Positions 9,044 through 17,884 are shown, counted from the first letter of the stretch. The stretch is 64,000 nucleotides of DNA from Saccharothrix syringae (GCF_009498035.1 NZ_CP034550.1:2170001-2234000), one strand, 5' to 3'. The notes: generated from the letters alone by a model not told the origin. Made by a program: numbers and translations.

Positions 9044-9424
9044 ATGTCCGCGGAGTCTCGCCTCGTCGACCGGTGGCGGGAGCTGTCGAGCTGCTACCAC
9101 GACCTCGCCGGGCGCCTCGACCGCGCCCTGGAGGACGGGCACGGGGTGAGCCTCAACGAGTTCGAGACCCTGGACCGGCTGGCCGCCCACGACGGCGAGA
9201 GCTGCCGGATGCTCGACCTCGGCGGGGTCATCCACCTGAGCCAGAGCGCCCTGTCGCGCACCGTCGCCCGGCTGGAGCGCGACGGCCTGGTCGAGCGCGC
9301 GATGTGCGCCGAGGACCGGCGCGGCGTGTTCGTCCGGATCACCGAGCAGGGGCGCGCCCGGCACGCCGAGGCCCGCCGGACCCACCTCGCGATCCTCGCC
9401 GACTGCCTGGGGGCGCGCGGCTGA
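9044..9424 (+). CDS. MarR-family transcriptional regulator
   Basis: 126 residues with the MarR winged helix: LSQSALSRTVARLERDGLVE is the recognition helix region, and the wing motif AEDRRGVFVRITEQG follows. ATG 9044 is chosen because the -10 box ends at 9036; an in-frame TTG at 9017 would lie upstream of that promoter element. It most likely represses itself and the divergent MFS pump, released by the pump's substrates (family knowledge). Confidence 0.9.
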   Translation: MSAESRLVDRWRELSSCYHDLAGRLDRALEDGHGVSLNEFETLDRLAAHDGESCRMLDLGGVIHLSQSALSRTVARLERDGLVERAMCAEDRRGVFVRITEQGRARHAEARRTHLAILADCLGARG

Positions 9425-9433
9425 CCGCGGCCG

Positions 9434-11530
9434 CTACAGGTCGGAGCGGAACTCGGCGGCCGGTCGGTCGGGGCCGAAGTGCGGGCCGGTGGCCAGGTGC
9501 GCGCCCGCGTCCCGCCACCGGGCCGCCTGCCCGACCGCGGTGATGCCGTCGACGGTGACGACCACGCCGCTGTCGCGCAGGGCGGGCACCAGGGCGCCCG
9601 CGGTCGCCGCCCGGAGGTCCGCCAGGCGCCCGGCCACGCGGACCGCGTCCACCTCCAGGGCCCGCGCGGCGGCCAGGTCGTCCGGGCCGAGGCCGAAGTC
9701 GTCCAGCGAGGTCCGCACGCCCATCTCGGCCAGCACGCCGAGGTTGTCCGCCGCCTCGGGCACCGCCGCCGCGGCCACCGGGATGCCCACCACGAGGCGG
9801 TCCGCCGGCAGGCCGGTGCGCTCCAGGACCCGGACCACCCGCGACACCAGGTCCGCGTCGGACGCCTGGTGCGCGGTCAGCGCGACGGTCAGCGGTCCCG
9901 TGAAACCGTTGCGCCACCACTGGACCCGGTGACCGGCGGTGTCGAGCAGCCACTCGCCCAGCGGCAGGATCAGCCCCGTCTTCTCGGCCAGCTCCACGAT
10001 GCGCCCGTGCGGCACCTCCCCGCCCTCGCGGTCCCAGTGCAGCACCGCCTCCACGCCCGCGACGGCGCCGTCGGCCAGGCGCACCACCGGGCGGTAGCGG
10101 ACGGTGATCTCGCCCTGCTCCCACGCGCCCGGCATGCCGACGGCCAGGGCGTGCGCGGTGCGGTCCGCCAGGTCGCGGCCCGGGTCGAACAGCTCCCACT
10201 GGCCGCGCCTGCCGGTCCTGGCCCGACGCAGCGCCTGGTCGGCCGCCCGCAGCAGCTCGGTCGGGTCCTGGTCGCGCGACGTGCCCCGCGCCACCCCGAT
10301 CGACGCGGACAGCGCCAGGCCGTGCCCGTCGACGTACACGGGTTCGGCCAGCTCCCGGTTGACGGCGGCGGCGATCGTGGCGATGTCCGGTGTGCCCGCC
10401 GTGTTCTCCACCAGGATGCCGAACTCGTCGCCGTCGAAGCGGGCGACCATCGCCTTCTCCAGTGCCACCACGGACTTCAGCCGCCGCGCCACGTGCACCA
10501 GCAGCTGCTCGCCCGCGCGCCGGCCGAGGCCGTCGCACACCATGCCGAACGCGTCGAGGTCCAGGTGCAGCAGCGTCACGCCGTGCGCCGGGTCGGCCCG
10601 CCGCACCGCGCTCTCCAGGTGGGTGCCGAAGAACTGGCGGTTCGGCAGGCCGGTGAGCACGTCGTGCAGCGCCTGCCGGTTCAGCTCGCCCTGCAGCAGC
10701 ATCAGCTCGGTGCCGTCCTCGACGACCGCGACGAAGTGGCTCGGCGCGCCCTCGGCGTCGCGCAGCAGGGACGCGGTCAGCGAGATCCGCGCGACGTCGC
10801 CGTTGCGGCGCAGCAGCCGCTGCGACTGCCGGACGCGGTCCAGCCTGCCCTCGACCGCGGCCCGCATCGCCTGGCGCAGCATCCCGACCGTGTCGGGGTG
10901 GACGAGGTCGAACAGGGACGCGTCGACCAGCTCGGCGGCTTCGAGGCCGAGGATGTCGCCGAGCGCGCGGTTGGTCCGCACCAGCCGCCCGTCCAGGTCC
11001 ACGACCATGACGCCGCTCGCCGAGGACGTGACCACCTCGTCGAACCGCGCCTGGGTCTGCCTGAGGTTCCACCGGGCGTCGCGCACGGCCTTGAGCAGCG
11101 ACAGCTGCATCCGCTCCTGCTGCTCGAACACGGCCCGCCGGTTGGCGGTCAGGAAACCGGTGGCCAGCGCGCCGATCACGAGGGCGATGCGTTCCGCGTG
11201 CGCGTCGACGGGCTGGAACTCGGGCAGTGCGGGGAGCCCCTTGCCGAGGACTTCGGCGGTGCGGCGCAAACCGTCCTCGCCGACGTAACCCAGTGCGACG
11301 ACGCGTTCGCCGACCAGCTCGACCGCGGCGGCGTCGAGGGGATCACCGGTCACGGCCGAGCACAGGGCGTCGAGACAACCGCGCAGTTCCGCGTCCAGTT
11401 CCTCCGCGGACAGCGGGATCACCGCGACGCCGCTGAGCAGGTACGCCCATTTGCGCGCCAGGAGTTCCCGGGCGCGCCCGGCGTGCCGGGAATCCGGTCG
11501 GGAATCGGGTACGGGATCCGGCTGCGACAT
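9434..11530 (-). CDS. PAS-GGDEF-EAL cyclic-di-GMP protein with degenerate active sites
   Basis: 698 residues from ATG 11530 (an alternative ATG lies at 11551). An N-terminal helical region is followed by a PAS domain (about 165-280), a GGDEF domain and an EAL domain. The diguanylate cyclase signature is DGDEF rather than GGDEF. The EAL domain reads EAVLHW for EALLRW, lacks the usual Asn of the NLS motif (VALTAHQ) and the late catalytic Lys, but keeps DDFG near residue 608. Phosphodiesterase activity is therefore doubtful; it may sense or weakly make the nucleotide. In actinomycetes cyclic-di-GMP controls development through BldD. Phased repeats lie upstream. Confidence 0.88.
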   Translation of the reverse strand: MSQPDPVPDSRPDSRHAGRARELLARKWAYLLSGVAVIPLSAEELDAELRGCLDALCSAVTGDPLDAAAVELVGERVVALGYVGEDGLRRTAEVLGKGLPALPEFQPVDAHAERIALVIGALATGFLTANRRAVFEQQERMQLSLLKAVRDARWNLRQTQARFDEVVTSSASGVMVVDLDGRLVRTNRALGDILGLEAAELVDASLFDLVHPDTVGMLRQAMRAAVEGRLDRVRQSQRLLRRNGDVARISLTASLLRDAEGAPSHFVAVVEDGTELMLLQGELNRQALHDVLTGLPNRQFFGTHLESAVRRADPAHGVTLLHLDLDAFGMVCDGLGRRAGEQLLVHVARRLKSVVALEKAMVARFDGDEFGILVENTAGTPDIATIAAAVNRELAEPVYVDGHGLALSASIGVARGTSRDQDPTELLRAADQALRRARTGRRGQWELFDPGRDLADRTAHALAVGMPGAWEQGEITVRYRPVVRLADGAVAGVEAVLHWDREGGEVPHGRIVELAEKTGLILPLGEWLLDTAGHRVQWWRNGFTGPLTVALTAHQASDADLVSRVVRVLERTGLPADRLVVGIPVAAAAVPEAADNLGVLAEMGVRTSLDDFGLGPDDLAAARALEVDAVRVAGRLADLRAATAGALVPALRDSGVVVTVDGITAVGQAARWRDAGAHLATGPHFGPDRPAAEFRSDL

Positions 11531-11624
11531 CGGTTCAGTCCTGCTCCGCATCGGTTGCGCGGCAGCTTACCCGCCGAAAGGCGGTGTGCGTCCGCGCACA
11601 AGGGTGAAACCCGGTCCGGTTCGG

Positions 11625-11683
11625 TGATCCGCGGGAACGAAAAAGGTGATCTCCGCGAACGCGGGGGATGATCCGCGCGAACG
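11625..11683. repeat. three phased 15-bp direct repeats
   Basis: TGATCCGCGGGAACG (11625), TGATCTCCGCGAACG (11647) and TGATCCGCGCGAACG (11669) start exactly 22 bases apart, two helical turns. They lie upstream of the GGDEF/EAL gene, which reads away from them. The array looks like binding sites for a regulator that stacks on one face of DNA. Confidence 0.7.
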
Positions 11684-11695
11684 GTGTGCGCGCCG

Positions 11696-12523
11696 TCAGC
11701 GTTTTCGGGCGACACCGCCGTAGATCACCATGTTCATCTGCGGGGTGTCGGAGATGTCCCCCGGCCCGGTGGGCCGCCACCCCGCGCACCCCACCAGCCC
11801 CGGCTCGGCCAGCTCGAAGTCGCCGAACAGCTCCAGCACCTCGTCGTGCGAGCGCTCGGTGAGCTGGTCGGCGCTGCGGCTTTGCCTGATCAGGCCGGTC
11901 ACCTCGGTCAGCCGGCGCTGGTCCTGGTTGTCCGCGGTGACGTGGGTGATCGCCAGGTGGCTGCCGGGGGCCAGCGCGTCGCGGTAGCGCGCCACCAGCT
12001 CGCGGGGACCGGCCTCGTCCGGCAGCCAGTGCAGCATCATCAGCATCAGCAGGCCGATCGGCCGGTCGAAGTCGAGCAGCCGCCGGGTCTCCGGGTGGTC
12101 CAGGACCGAGTCGGGGTCGCGCATGTCGGCGTGCACGACGGTGGTGCGGTCGTCGTCGGCGAGCATCAGCTCGCTGTGCGCCACCGCGATCGGGTCCTTG
12201 TCCACGTACACCACCCGGCACGCCGGGTCCTGCGCCTGCGCGACCTCGTGCACGTTGGCCACGGTCGGGATGCCGGAACCGATGTCGAGGAACTGCCGGA
12301 CGCCCTGGTCGACCATGAACCGGACGGCCCGGCCGAGGAACGCCCGGTTCACGCGCGCCGCGGAACGCGCGTCGGGCATGACGCGCTCGACGTGCACGGC
12401 GAGTTCGCGGTCCACTGCGAAGTTGTGCGCGCCGCCGAGCAGGAAATCGTAGGTGCGGGCCATGCTCGGAACGGAAACGTCGACGCTGTCCGGAATCCAT
12501 TCCCGTTGCACCACCGCGAACAC
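11696..12523 (-). CDS. SAM-dependent methyltransferase, DUF574 type
   Basis: 275 residues. The N-terminal SVPSMARTYDFLLGGAHNFA and the SAM-binding LDIGSGIPTVANVHEVAQ are typical of the actinobacterial S-adenosyl methyltransferase family PF04672. Acidic motif YVDKDPIAV follows at the expected strand 2 position. These proteins occur in many paralogues in such genomes; their substrates are unknown. The gene diverges from the P450 gene. Confidence 0.9.
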   Translation of the reverse strand: MFAVVQREWIPDSVDVSVPSMARTYDFLLGGAHNFAVDRELAVHVERVMPDARSAARVNRAFLGRAVRFMVDQGVRQFLDIGSGIPTVANVHEVAQAQDPACRVVYVDKDPIAVAHSELMLADDDRTTVVHADMRDPDSVLDHPETRRLLDFDRPIGLLMLMMLHWLPDEAGPRELVARYRDALAPGSHLAITHVTADNQDQRRLTEVTGLIRQSRSADQLTERSHDEVLELFGDFELAEPGLVGCAGWRPTGPGDISDTPQMNMVIYGGVARKR

Positions 12524-12672
12524 CCCTTCGGTAGGAGGGCGTCATCCTAACCACCGCGGGCGCCCGCGTTGCACCACCGGAAGTGGTCGTGAGTCACCCG
12601 ATCGGGCGCTGTCGGCTTCGTCCGAACGGCTTCTATCGTAACTCGTCCCCGAAAACTCGGCGAGGAGCGGAT

Positions 12673-13995
12673 ATGTCCGTCCCGGTGGCTCCGGGTCGCC
12701 TCCCCCTGTTCGGTCACGCCCTGCCGATGTTGCGTCGGCGACACGAGTTCACCGCATCGCTGCGGGCGCGGGGCGACATCGTCCGGATCGATCTCGGCAC
12801 GATGCGCACCTATTTCGTGACGAATCCTCGACTTGTCCACGAACTGCTGGTCACCAAGGGCTCGTTAGTGCGGAAAGGGGCGTTGTTCGACAAGTTCCGC
12901 CCCTTCTTCGGCAACGGCCTGGCCACCTCCGACGGCGCGTTCCACCGCCGCCAGCGGCGGATGGTGCGGCCCGCCTTCCACGGTGCCCGGATCGCCGGCT
13001 ACGCCGACATCATGGCCCGCGCGGCGGCCGACCTGACCGCGACGTGGCGCCCCGGGCAGGTGCGCGTGGTCGAGGAGGACGCCCAGGCGCTCGCGGTCAC
13101 CGTCGTCGGCGAGGCGCTGTTCTCCACCGAGCTGGGCCGACCCGTGATCGACGAGGTGCGCCGGTCCATCTTCACCGTGCTCAGGCACGGCATGGTCCGC
13201 GTGCTGTCGCCGTCGTTCGTCGAGAAGCTGCCCCTGCCGGGCAACCGCGAGTTCGACGAGGCCATCGGGCGCATCCGCGCGATCGTGCTCGACGTGGTGC
13301 GCGGGTGGCGGGAGGAGGGCGTCGACCGCGGCGACCTGCTCTCGACGCTGCTGCTGGCCCGGGACCCGGAGACCGGCGAGGGCATGTCCGACCGGCAGGT
13401 CCATGACGAGGTGCTGACCCTGCTGGTGGGCGGCATCGAGACCACCGCGCTGGCGCTGGCCTGGACGTTCCACGAGCTGGCCCGGCACCCGGAGGTCGAG
13501 CGCCGCGTGCACGCCGAGGTGGACGAGGTGCTGGGCGGGCGCGTGCCGACCTCCGCCGACGTCGGGAAGCTGGTCTACCTCAACCGGGTCGTCAACGAGG
13601 TGCTGCGCCTGTACCCGGTCTGGTTCCTGATGCGGCGCACCCTCGCGCCGGTCGAGCTGGGCGGGGTGGTGCTGCCCGAGGGCGCCGAGGTGATCTTCAG
13701 CCCGCACGCCCTGCACCACGACCCGGCGTCGTTCGAGGACCCCCACCGCTTCGACCCCGACCGCTGGACGCCCGAGCGCGCCGCGCGGATACCCAAGGGC
13801 GCGTTCATCCCGTTCGGCGCGGGCGTGCGCCAGTGCGTCGGGAACGTGTTCGCCCAGACCGAGATCGTCATCACGCTGGCCACCGTCGCGGCGAGGTGGC
13901 GGCTGGTCCCCGTGCCCGGCAAGCCCGTGCGCGTCAAGTTCACGTCCGCCGCCTACCCCAGCGGCCTGCTGATGACGGCGGTCCCCCGCAATTGA
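12673..13995 (+). CDS. cytochrome P450
   Basis: 440 residues. ATG 12673 follows CGAGGAG; earlier in-frame starts lack a ribosome site. It has the I-helix GGIETT in place of AGxDT, ExxR at about 309-312 (EVLR), the DPDRW motif and the heme-binding FGAGVRQCVG with Cys about 388. The N-terminal PGRLPLFGHALPMLRRR resembles CYP102/terpene-hydroxylase-like enzymes. No terpene or polyketide gene is adjacent. A secreted hydrolase starts 18 bases downstream and probably shares its mRNA. Confidence 0.93.
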   Translation: MSVPVAPGRLPLFGHALPMLRRRHEFTASLRARGDIVRIDLGTMRTYFVTNPRLVHELLVTKGSLVRKGALFDKFRPFFGNGLATSDGAFHRRQRRMVRPAFHGARIAGYADIMARAAADLTATWRPGQVRVVEEDAQALAVTVVGEALFSTELGRPVIDEVRRSIFTVLRHGMVRVLSPSFVEKLPLPGNREFDEAIGRIRAIVLDVVRGWREEGVDRGDLLSTLLLARDPETGEGMSDRQVHDEVLTLLVGGIETTALALAWTFHELARHPEVERRVHAEVDEVLGGRVPTSADVGKLVYLNRVVNEVLRLYPVWFLMRRTLAPVELGGVVLPEGAEVIFSPHALHHDPASFEDPHRFDPDRWTPERAARIPKGAFIPFGAGVRQCVGNVFAQTEIVITLATVAARWRLVPVPGKPVRVKFTSAAYPSGLLMTAVPRN

Positions 13996-14013
13996 GCCTG
14001 GAGGTAGTTCCCC

Positions 14014-15021
14014 GTGGGTTGGTCGCGTTTCCACCGGTTCGGCGCCGTCGTGCTGCTCGCCGCCGGGGCCTGCCTCGCGCCCGGCACGGCCGGCGCGGTG
14101 CAGACCGCGTGCCAGGACGTCCGGGTGCCGGTGGTGGTTACCCTGACGGTGCAGTCGGTGTACGGCAGGCTGTGCGTGCCGGAGGGCGCCACGACGCTCC
14201 AGGTGCTGGTGCCCGGCGGCACGTACAACAGCGCGTACTGGGACATCGGCTACGCCCCGGAGACCCGGTCGTACCGGCTGGCGATGAACAACGCGGGCAT
14301 CGCCACCGTCGCGATCGACCGGCTCGGCAGCGGGCGCAGCTCCAAGCCGCCGAGCGCGCTGGTCACCGTGCCCGTGCAGGCGAAGGCGGTGCACGAGGTG
14401 ATCCGCTCGCTGCGGCCGCGGTTCGACCGGGTGGTGCTCGTCGGGCACTCCATCGGGTCGGCGGTGGCCACGGTCGAGGCGGCGACGTACCGCGACGTGG
14501 ACGGCGTGGTGATCACCGGGCTCACCCACCGGATCAACCTGCCGGGCGCCGTGCCCGTGTTCACCACGCTGGTCCCGGCGCTGCTCGACGACCGGCTCAA
14601 GTCCTACGGCCTCGACCTCGGCTACCTGACCACGATCGCCGGGTCGCGGTACTCGTCGTTCCACGCGCCCGGCGCGACCGAGCCGGGGGCGCTCGCCTTC
14701 GACGAGGCCACCAAGGACGTGGTCACGCCGACGGAGACGGTGGACACCGTGCTGGTCGGCAGCCTGGTCCCGGTGTCGCGGGCGATCAAGGTGCCGGTCA
14801 TGCTCGTGATGGGCGGCGGTGACGGCAACTTCTGCGGGCCGCCGCTGGGCGCGGACTGCTCGTCGGACGAGGCGTTGCGAGTGTCGGAGGGGCCGTTCTA
14901 CGCGCCCGAGGCCCGGTTGCGCACGCACGTCGTGCCGGGGTACGGGCACTCGCTGAACTTCTCGGCGAACGCGCCGGACTACCACCGGGCGGTCGTGGAG
15001 TGGACTCGCGGGATCGGGTGA
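14014..15021 (+). CDS. secreted alpha/beta hydrolase
   Basis: 335 residues from GTG 14014, which follows GGAGGT. It starts with a Sec signal peptide ending near GTAGA. The nucleophile elbow GHSIGS has Ser about 146; the acid is probably the Asp in MGGGDGNF and the His that of GYGHSLNF near the end. The enzyme is therefore a lipase/esterase-like hydrolase acting outside the cell. It sits directly behind the P450 gene, but a shared pathway is not evident. Confidence 0.87.
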   Translation: MGWSRFHRFGAVVLLAAGACLAPGTAGAVQTACQDVRVPVVVTLTVQSVYGRLCVPEGATTLQVLVPGGTYNSAYWDIGYAPETRSYRLAMNNAGIATVAIDRLGSGRSSKPPSALVTVPVQAKAVHEVIRSLRPRFDRVVLVGHSIGSAVATVEAATYRDVDGVVITGLTHRINLPGAVPVFTTLVPALLDDRLKSYGLDLGYLTTIAGSRYSSFHAPGATEPGALAFDEATKDVVTPTETVDTVLVGSLVPVSRAIKVPVMLVMGGGDGNFCGPPLGADCSSDEALRVSEGPFYAPEARLRTHVVPGYGHSLNFSANAPDYHRAVVEWTRGIG

Positions 15022-15057
15022 CCGCGGCGGCCGGCGGGCGTGAGTGGAGGAGGACCG

Positions 15058-15585
15058 GTGTCGCTGCTCGGCGTCGTGGCCGTCGTCGGGCCCCGCGGCG
15101 ACCGCATCCGCGTCACCGGCCGCTGCCACCGGGGACCCGTCGCCGTCGGCGACACCTTCACCGCGATCCTCGCGGGCGACACCTCCCGCCCCGCCGCGCT
15201 GCGCGTGGAAGCGCTCTTCTTCTACGGTGAGCCCGTCACCCGGCTCGACGAGGGCGACACCGCCGAACTGCACCTGACCGGCGACCCCGCCCACGTCGTC
15301 CCCGGTGAGGACGCCGACCCGGGTCACCGCGACGGTTCGACGGCGTCGTGCACGACGAGCGGGAAGGAGTCCTCGGCCAGGAACTCGTGCCCGGGGAACC
15401 CCTCCAGGTGCACGTGCCCCTCCGGGTCGCCGGACTCGGCGCTGTCGCGCAGGATCAGCCCCAGCGTGGCCAGGTGCCGCACCGGGCCGCGGATCACCAG
15501 GTCGAGCGTCGCGCGGTCGACGACGAGGCGGACCTCCGGGGTCTCCGCGGCCTCGACGGTCAGGGTGCGCAGCGCGGCGTCGTAG
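15058..15585 (+). CDS. hypothetical beta-rich protein, 3' end doubtful
   Basis: GTG 15058 follows GGAGGAGG. The first 85 residues look truly coding and beta-rich, with VRGR-like turns such as DRIRVTGRCHRGPVAVGDTF and ending in LHLTGDPAHVVPG. After about 15,310 the frame becomes Ser/Arg/Thr-rich and runs antisense through the Imm32-like gene, as expected for a missed stop or frameshift. A TGA in another frame lies at 15306-15308, so a one-base change would end the gene there. Function unknown. Confidence 0.5.
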   Translation: MSLLGVVAVVGPRGDRIRVTGRCHRGPVAVGDTFTAILAGDTSRPAALRVEALFFYGEPVTRLDEGDTAELHLTGDPAHVVPGEDADPGHRDGSTASCTTSGKESSARNSCPGNPSRCTCPSGSPDSALSRRISPSVARCRTGPRITRSSVARSTTRRTSGVSAASTVRVRSAAS

Positions 15586-15731
15586 GGGGCGACGTCCCGC
15601 GTCGTCACCAGCTCGAACCTGCCGTGCCCGCGTTCGAGCGCCGCGGCGAGTTCGGCGTACTCGTGCGGTGTGCCGGACAGCGCGGCCTCGTCGGTCTTCC
15701 CGGACAGCGCGATGATCATCTTCGTCGTCAC
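15324..15731 (-). CDS. Imm32-like immunity protein
   Basis: 135 residues from GTG 15731, whose GTG overlaps the TGA of the RHS remnant upstream (GTGA). It opens with MIIALSGKTDEAALSGTPHE and has alternating strands and helices, similar to immunity proteins of the Imm32 type in polymorphic toxin systems. The reading frame is intact. Translational coupling to the toxin gene is the normal arrangement for such pairs. The family call rests on recognition of overall pattern, not on a search. Confidence 0.65.
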   Translation of the reverse strand: MTTKMIIALSGKTDEAALSGTPHEYAELAAALERGHGRFELVTTRDVAPYDAALRTLTVEAAETPEVRLVVDRATLDLVIRGPVRHLATLGLILRDSAESGDPEGHVHLEGFPGHEFLAEDSFPLVVHDAVEPSR

Positions 15732-16550
15732 GGTATGTCGCCCGGCCGGGTGGTGGACGGGTCGATGGGGATGTGCGGGTCGCTGTAGGGCCCCGAGCGT
15801 ATCGGTCTGCCGTTGACCTGGGTCTTCAGGTTCAGGTGCGGGCCGAGCTGCTGCACGTGCGGGGTGTTCGGGTTGATGTCGAAGCGGGCGATGCTGTCGG
15901 TGGCGCAGCGGGCGGTTTCCGGGTCGCAGTAGCGCAGGTAGTTGCAGTGCGGGTCCGATTCGGGGTCGTGGTGCCGACCGGGGAACCGCAGCGGCGTGGC
16001 CCCGTGCCCCTGGACCGACGCCCCCCGCAGCGCGGTGCGCGCCTGCCGCACCGCCGCGCCGTCGGGCGCGACCAGCTCGGTGGGCGTGCCCACGAGGTCG
16101 GTGACGACCTCGTGGAACTCCCGGTCGACCCACGCCGCGTCGGGGGATGGGTGTCCGCCTGCGCTGCGCCACCGGTCACGTCGTGGTCCCACGTCAGCGC
16201 CTGACCGGGCTCGACCTGCTCGGCCAGGAGCGTGCCGCCCCGGGCGGAGTCGACCCGCGCCGGCACGTCGCCACACCTCCGGTTTGCGCGACAGCCGGCG
16301 CCGGACGCGCTGCACGACCCGGCCGCGCCGGTCGTGGTCGAACGTCGTCCGCCCGGCCCCTCGGCTCCCGCGAGGTTGTCCGCCGGGTCGTAGGCGTAGC
16401 GCTCCCGCCACCGCGGGCCGTGCACGGACACGACCCGGCCCAGGGGGGCGAGGTCGTAGGTCCGCGGGCCGGCGGGTTCCGCGACGGCGCGCAGGTAGCC
16501 GTCGGCCCGGTAGTGGTGCCGGCGCTGCGCGATCGACCGCGTCGCACCCG
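15728..16550 (-). pseudogene. broken RHS-repeat toxin gene, C-terminal part
   Basis: RHS core motifs appear in order but in alternating frames: RADGYLRAVAEPAGPRTYDL and RYAYDPADNLAG in one frame, TTFDHDRRGRVVQRVRRRLS in another, then GQALTWDHDVTGG back in the first, and VGTPTELVAPDGAAVRQART with the RHS end block FPGRHHDPESDPHCNYLRYC in the second. At least three frameshifts are needed. The tail HVQQLGPHLNLKTQVNGRPI through DPSTTRPGDIP looks like the end of a polymorphic toxin (possibly toxin type 24), joined almost directly to the RHS core as if the middle had been deleted. Everything upstream of about 16,550 is missing. Confidence 0.75.
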
Positions 16551-16590
16551 CAGGGCCCGTCGCGGACAGGTCCCGCCGGGCGCGGCGGTC

Positions 16591-17643
16591 TCACGCGTCG
16601 CCCAGTTCGGCGGTCGGGCGGCCCGTCACCACGGCGAAGCGCGCGGCGGTCAGGCGGGCCAGCCTGGCCGCCTGCACGGCCAGCGCCCGCCTCGTCGCCT
16701 CGCCGTCGCCGCGGCCGGCCAGCACCGCCGCGGACAGGCGGGCCAGGCCCTCGGCCTGGCGGGCGATCCGCACGTCGCCGTCGTGCCTGGCGCGCTCGTC
16801 CAGCAGCGGGAAGCGGGCGGACGGCGGCAGGTCGTCGTCGCCGCCCAGGGCGCGTCGCCAGACGGCGCGCTCCAGCCGGTCGAGCGCGGGCTGGTCGGGT
16901 GCTCCCCAGGCGGGCCACAGCTCCAGCTCGGCGACCTCCTGCGCCTCCAGCAGCCGGGCCGTGCCGGGGTCGGCCAGGTGTTCGCGCACGGCCGCGGCCA
17001 GGGTGCGGTCGGTCTGTCCGATGTGGACCGCGTTGCCGTCGGGGTCGTAGAGGGCCCAGCAGCCGTGCCGCGCCTCGGACCAGCGGCGGCCGCGGGCGTC
17101 GCGGGCGGACAGGGCGCGGTCGAGCAGCACGCGGTCCACCGGGTTCGGGTCCCACCGGATCGGGTCGGCCGCGGCGGGGTCGACCGGGTGCGGGTCGGCG
17201 AGGGCCGGGTCGACCGGGTGCGGGTCGGCAAGGGGTGGGTCGACCGGGTGCGGGTTGGCGGGGGCGACCGGCTGCCGGGTGGTCGGCGGTACCCGGGCCG
17301 GTGGTTCGCGGTCCGCCGGGCGCGCGGACGGCCGGCCGCGCGGGGGACGGCACGCCCTGGGCGCCAACTGGGCCTGCTGCCACCGCAACCGCCACCGGCG
17401 CACCTCCGCGTCGTGCCGGGGGCCGAGGTCCGCCCCGTCCCGGTGCCGCAGCACGGCCCGCACGAACGACACCACGAACTCGACCTTCGGCATCCGCTTG
17501 CCGTTCAGCACCTCGCTGATGGTGGGCGGCGACAGGGCGTGCCCGCGGGCGAGCCCGCAGATCTTCGCGTAGCTCGGCTTGCCGCACGTGACGTGCAGCT
17601 CCCGGAGGCTTTCCGCGAATTCCTGTACCGAAACGTTTCGCAC
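16591..17643 (-). CDS. HTH protein with Pro-rich repeats and GIY-YIG-like domain
   Basis: 350 residues from GTG 17643, preceded by AAAGGGGAGA. Residues 1-60 resemble an XRE-like HTH used by actinobacterial signalling proteins (PSYAKICGLARGHALSPPTI then SEVLNGKRMP). A basic linker leads to a DPHPVDPALA decapeptide repeat (about 125-160). Residues about 190-225 read CWALYDPDGNAVHIGQTDRT, which aligns with the GIY-YIG start (GxY...YxGxT), but both Tyr positions are changed to Trp and His, so nuclease activity is uncertain. The rest is helical. Stand-alone; unknown role, possibly a defence or conflict protein near the toxin remnant. Confidence 0.7.
   Translation of the reverse strand: MRNVSVQEFAESLRELHVTCGKPSYAKICGLARGHALSPPTISEVLNGKRMPKVEFVVSFVRAVLRHRDGADLGPRHDAEVRRWRLRWQQAQLAPRACRPPRGRPSARPADREPPARVPPTTRQPVAPANPHPVDPPLADPHPVDPALADPHPVDPAAADPIRWDPNPVDRVLLDRALSARDARGRRWSEARHGCWALYDPDGNAVHIGQTDRTLAAAVREHLADPGTARLLEAQEVAELELWPAWGAPDQPALDRLERAVWRRALGGDDDLPPSARFPLLDERARHDGDVRIARQAEGLARLSAAVLAGRGDGEATRRALAVQAARLARLTAARFAVVTGRPTAELGDA
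17177..17266. repeat. 3 x 30-bp tandem repeat inside the HTH/GIY-YIG gene
   Basis: Three consecutive 30-base units starting GGGTCGACCGGGTGCGGGT at 17177, 17207 and 17237. They are in frame and encode the Pro-Val-Asp-Pro repeats of the linker; copy number could vary without breaking the gene. Confidence 0.8.
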
Positions 17644-17884
17644 GACGCTCTCCCCTTTTTCCACGGCGCGGCGGCGCGCTGGGTACAACTGGTCGGGTGC
17701 GTCCCGGGGTTCGGTCGACCTGAATGGGTGTTCCGCCAACCGCCCGCCGCGTTCCGGAACATTCGGCGCCGTTCGGCGGGCCGTCGGCAAAAGCCCTCGT
17801 TAACGCGGTCCCGGGAGGCACGCGTTACGCCGTTCGGTGGAAGTTGCGCTGTGCCCGGTGGCGTCCCACTCCTTGGTCTGCCGA

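Noticed and set aside
12673..15021. P450 plus hydrolase as a natural-product cluster
   Set aside because: No synthase, ferredoxin or transporter nearby; two genes are not enough to claim a pathway.
17177..17266. 30-bp repeats considered as a CRISPR array
   Set aside because: There are no spacers; units are contiguous, in frame and encode a protein linker.
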